A DNA stretch of 8,154 nucleotides from positions 1 to 8,154 of the forward strand of contig JAFUPT010000014.1 in the NCBI GenBank assembly GCA_017481065.1, written 5' to 3'. A model generated the notes under the pieces. The model did not search any database, had not been told where the DNA came from, and saw nothing but the letters and a program-made list of their open reading frames with translations. This stretch comes from Clostridia bacterium. GTDB taxonomy: Bacteria; Bacillota_A; Clostridia; Christensenellales; Aristaeellaceae. The position numbers and the translations under genes are program-made. Shown in pieces: positions 6,789-8,154 of the stretch (position 1 is the stretch's first letter; each line of letters starts with the position of its first letter).

Positions 6789-6819
6789 AAAAATCGTCCC
6801 CGGAGCGGGGACGATTTTT
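6789..6819. terminator. Strong bidirectional terminator between the XRE-desulfoferrodoxin gene and gpr
   Basis: A perfect 13-bp stem runs from AAAAATCGTCCCC (6789-6801) to GGGGACGATTTTT (6807-6819) with a 5-base loop GGAGC. The A-tract and T-tract flank the GC core symmetrically, so it can terminate transcripts arriving from either side. It starts five bases after repeat copy 1, and would stop the plus-strand gene first and any gpr transcript that passes the hairpin at 6900-6930. Confidence 0.9.
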
Positions 6820-6899
6820 GAATATTATCCTGCTGCGCAAAGTACTGCTTTCAATAGGGGTCAGGGGGAGGCTTTGGTTTCTCCCTATTTCATATATCA

Positions 6900-6930
6900 A
6901 AATACCGGCCTCGTTCCGAGACTGGTATTT
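6900..6930 (-). terminator. Long imperfect hairpin downstream of gpr, possible terminator
   Basis: AAATACCGGCCTCG (6900-6913) pairs with CGAGACTGGTATTT (6917-6930) over 14 positions, with one G/T pair, one C/A mismatch and a 3-base loop. On the minus strand the stem ends in TTTT before GA, a short T-tract, so it may terminate gpr. The segment between this and the 13-bp terminator (about 6820-6899) has no gene; within it only weak, mutually exclusive pairings of AATAGGG (6853-6859) and GGGAG (6866-6870) with the CTCCCTATT at 6881-6889 are visible. Confidence 0.55.
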
Positions 6931-6937
6931 ATTCAAA

Positions 6938-6990
6938 GGTTTCCAAAGGAAATTATTCCCTTTGGAAGGGTGCAGGGACAGTGTCCCCTG
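6938..6990 (-). repeat. GC-rich hairpin 3' element, copy 2 (sense to gpr, inverted relative to copy 1)
   Basis: Read on the minus strand this begins CAGGGG and ends CCTTTGGAAACC like copy 1. The final 28-base blocks, 6965-6938 here and 6754-6781 in copy 1, have equal length and match at 22 positions. The block folds into a 10-bp stem with a 3-base loop, in which one C-G pair of copy 1 is replaced by A-T and one G-C by G/T. A second hairpin with a bulge lies at 6973-6990. The outer closing stem of copy 1 is missing because no matching segment occurs on the gpr side. Confidence 0.7.
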
Positions 6991-7012
6991 AGCGTTCCCT
7001 CGAACGTCTCCC

Positions 7013-7924
7013 TCAGTCCATCATCTCGGCGATCTCTGCGGAGGTGAGGCCGGGCTGCAGGGCGCGGTTGATGCCGCCGGCGATCATGGTGGCGCAGTTT
7101 TTCACGATGGCGTCGATGTCCCGGGGGGTGACGATCAGGTTGCCGAGCTCAGTATCGAGAAGTTCGTGCTCCATAGCCTGCAGGGCCTCTTCGTGTTCCT
7201 GTTCGGAACTGCCGGCCAGCAGGGCGAAGGCGTCCTTGGCGAGGGTGGCGGCGTAGATCACGGTGGGCACGCCCACGGCGATCACCTCCACGCCGAGGGT
7301 ATCCCGGGTGAGGGGCCTTCGGTGGTTGCCTACGCCGGAGCCGGGCTGGATGCCGGTGTTGGAGATCTGCACGGTGCAGCCGATGCGGGCGGAATCCCGG
7401 GCGGCGAGGCTATCGATGCAGAGCACTGCCCGGGGATGCAGCTTTCTGGCCAGGCTTTCCACCATTTCCACGGTTTCGATGCCTGTGACGCCCAGCACGC
7501 CGGGGGCAATGGCGCACACGCTGCGCAGGTTGGCGGCGGCATATTCGCTGGAGAGCATATGGCGGGTGACGAGGGTTTTATCCACGGCGGCGGGACCGAG
7601 GGAATCGGGGGTAACGTCCCGGTTGCCCAGGCCCACCACCAGCACAGGCGCGCCATCGGAGGGCTCCAGCAGGCGGGAGAGCTCCTCGCCCAGCAGGTTT
7701 GCCATGGCGATGCGGGCGTCCGGATCGTGCTCGCAGAGCAGGCGGCATTCCATGGTGAGATAGCTGCCGCAGGGCTTGCCCAGCTGGCGGGCGGCCTCCT
7801 CGGTGCGGATCAGCACTTCGCTCAGCTGGATATCGTTTTCTTCCCAGCGGTGCACATCCACGCCGGGCAGGGAAGGGTTTTCTCCGATGTTTTCCATGGC
7901 AAGATCGGTGCGTACAGAGGGCAT
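7013..7924 (-). CDS. gpr: Spore germination protease GPR (peptidase family A25)
   Basis: GPR degrades the small acid-soluble spore proteins that coat DNA when a spore germinates. The 303-residue product carries family landmarks: SVRTDLAME (3-11), VVGLGNRDVTPDSLGP (96-111), CAIAPGVLGVTGIET (137-151), LCIDSLAA (168-175) and QISNTGIQPGSGVGNHRRPL (186-205). Asp107 and Asp171 correspond, by motif, to the two catalytic aspartates reported for the Bacillus megaterium enzyme. GAGGTGG lies four bases before the ATG, and an in-frame stop upstream excludes an earlier ATG, GTG or TTG start. The protein is shorter than Bacillus GPR (about 370), and almost nothing precedes the TDLA(M)E autoprocessing-like site. 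rpsT diverges from it as in Bacillus subtilis, but spoIIP, its neighbour there, is absent. A forespore (sigma-G) promoter is expected, but I found no convincing match upstream. Confidence 0.96.
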   Translation of the reverse strand: MPSVRTDLAMENIGENPSLPGVDVHRWEENDIQLSEVLIRTEEAARQLGKPCGSYLTMECRLLCEHDPDARIAMANLLGEELSRLLEPSDGAPVLVVGLGNRDVTPDSLGPAAVDKTLVTRHMLSSEYAAANLRSVCAIAPGVLGVTGIETVEMVESLARKLHPRAVLCIDSLAARDSARIGCTVQISNTGIQPGSGVGNHRRPLTRDTLGVEVIAVGVPTVIYAATLAKDAFALLAGSSEQEHEEALQAMEHELLDTELGNLIVTPRDIDAIVKNCATMIAGGINRALQPGLTSAEIAEMMD

Positions 7925-7994
7925 AAAACCACCTCGAATCTGAAAAAATCGAGATTAGTTTACCCAAGTTTTTCAACAAAATGTATGTAAGGAC

Positions 7995-8023
7995 TTGCAA
8001 TTTGCGGCTTGCGGTGCTATAAT
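7995..8023 (+). promoter_or_regulatory. Promoter of rpsT (sigma-A type)
   Basis: TTGCAA (7995-8000) and a perfect TATAAT (8018-8023) are separated by exactly 17 bases. Transcription should start near 8030, giving a leader of about 27 bases before the TTG start codon at 8057. This near-consensus promoter fits a highly expressed ribosomal-protein gene. Confidence 0.87.
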
Positions 8024-8040
8024 ACTAGATGCAATTTGCG
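7996..8040 (+). repeat. 11-base direct repeat bracketing the rpsT promoter
   Basis: TGCAATTTGCG occurs at 7996-8006, starting inside the -35 box, and again at 8030-8040, at the expected transcription start. The copies are 34 bases apart, a little over three helical turns. An operator pair or a leader-RNA element is possible, but chance or local duplication is not excluded. Confidence 0.6.
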
Positions 8041-8056
8041 TAGGGAGGTGAACAAT

Positions 8057-8154
8057 TTGCCGAATATTAAGTCTGCCATCAAGCGCGTGAAGGTGACCCA
8101 GAAGAAGAACCTGCGCAACCGCATGATCAAGTCTGCTATGAAGACCCAGATCAA
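8057..8154 (+). CDS. rpsT: 30S ribosomal protein S20, N-terminal part (3' end outside window)
   Basis: The visible 32 residues read [18 protein letters not shown] and then [14 protein letters not shown], a Lys/Arg-rich start characteristic of S20, which binds 16S rRNA early in small-subunit assembly. The start is TTG, supported by a strong Shine-Dalgarno GGGAGGTG (8043-8050) six bases upstream; the first in-frame ATG is 23 codons inside and would destroy the protein. E. coli rpsT also starts with UUG and is translationally autoregulated, so poor-codon initiation may be a shared control feature, which is inference here. gpr lies divergently upstream. Confidence 0.95.
   Translation, partial: MPNIKSAIKRVKVTQKKNLRNRMIKSAMKTQI

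Noticed and set aside
6661..6936. A 91-codon minus-strand frame across the gpr/XRE intergenic region
   Set aside because: It runs through the repeat copy 1 hairpins, the 13-bp terminator and most of the hairpin at 6900-6930, and lacks a ribosome site and recognisable sequence.
6703..6990. Inverted copies as ends of an insertion sequence or MITE
   Set aside because: There is no transposase, no target-site duplication was seen, the copies differ in extent, and each follows a gene in sense orientation, which fits 3' UTR elements better.
7925..8056. A sigma-G promoter for gpr, for example a CATACAT sequence on the minus strand at 7981-7987
   Set aside because: No acceptable -35 element sits 17-18 bases upstream of it, so the match is not convincing.

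Overview
The window looks like chromosomal, GC-rich DNA of an anaerobic, endospore-forming member of the Firmicutes, most likely class Clostridia. Three things point there: a germination protease gene (gpr) divergent from rpsT, an arrangement also known in Bacillus; a desulfoferrodoxin-type superoxide reductase domain, typical of anaerobes; and a cdaA-cdaR pair. The exact lineage cannot be fixed from the sequence; an Oscillospiraceae- or Christensenellales-like gut bacterium is a guess.

Layout: 1-430 is the 3' end of rplA (ribosomal protein L1), closed by a strong intrinsic terminator. Converging on it is a stand-alone sugar-ABC-transporter ATPase gene of the UgpC/MsmX type (568-1698, minus). 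A divergent intergenic region of about 270 bp holds a -10 and RBS for that ATPase and a good promoter for a plus-strand operon: cdaA (diadenylate cyclase), cdaR (YbbR-domain regulator) and an unrecognised single-pass membrane protein with a long charged tail (4185-4802). A weak hairpin separates this operon from an iron-dependent alcohol/aldehyde dehydrogenase of the YqhD/BDH type (4859-6043). Next is a gene with its own promoter encoding an XRE helix-turn-helix domain fused to a complete two-iron desulfoferrodoxin (6116-6700).

The 312 bp between that gene and the converging gpr (7013-7924, minus) hold a strong bidirectional terminator, a second hairpin, and two related GC-rich folding elements. 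These are inverted relative to each other, each lying downstream of its own gene in the sense direction. One base pair of their shared hairpin covaries between the copies. The right end holds a consensus promoter and the start of rpsT (ribosomal protein S20), which begins with TTG.

Functionally these are mostly core genes: translation (rplA, rpsT), c-di-AMP synthesis and its control (cdaA, cdaR, perhaps the unknown membrane protein), sugar uptake energisation, fermentative redox balance, oxidative-stress sensing or detoxification, and spore germination. I see no phage, IS element, CRISPR, tRNA or rRNA. The points most worth a second look are the XRE-desulfoferrodoxin fusion lacking the usual active-site lysine, the paired 3' elements, the unknown protein in the c-di-AMP operon, and the germination protease with almost no room for a propeptide.
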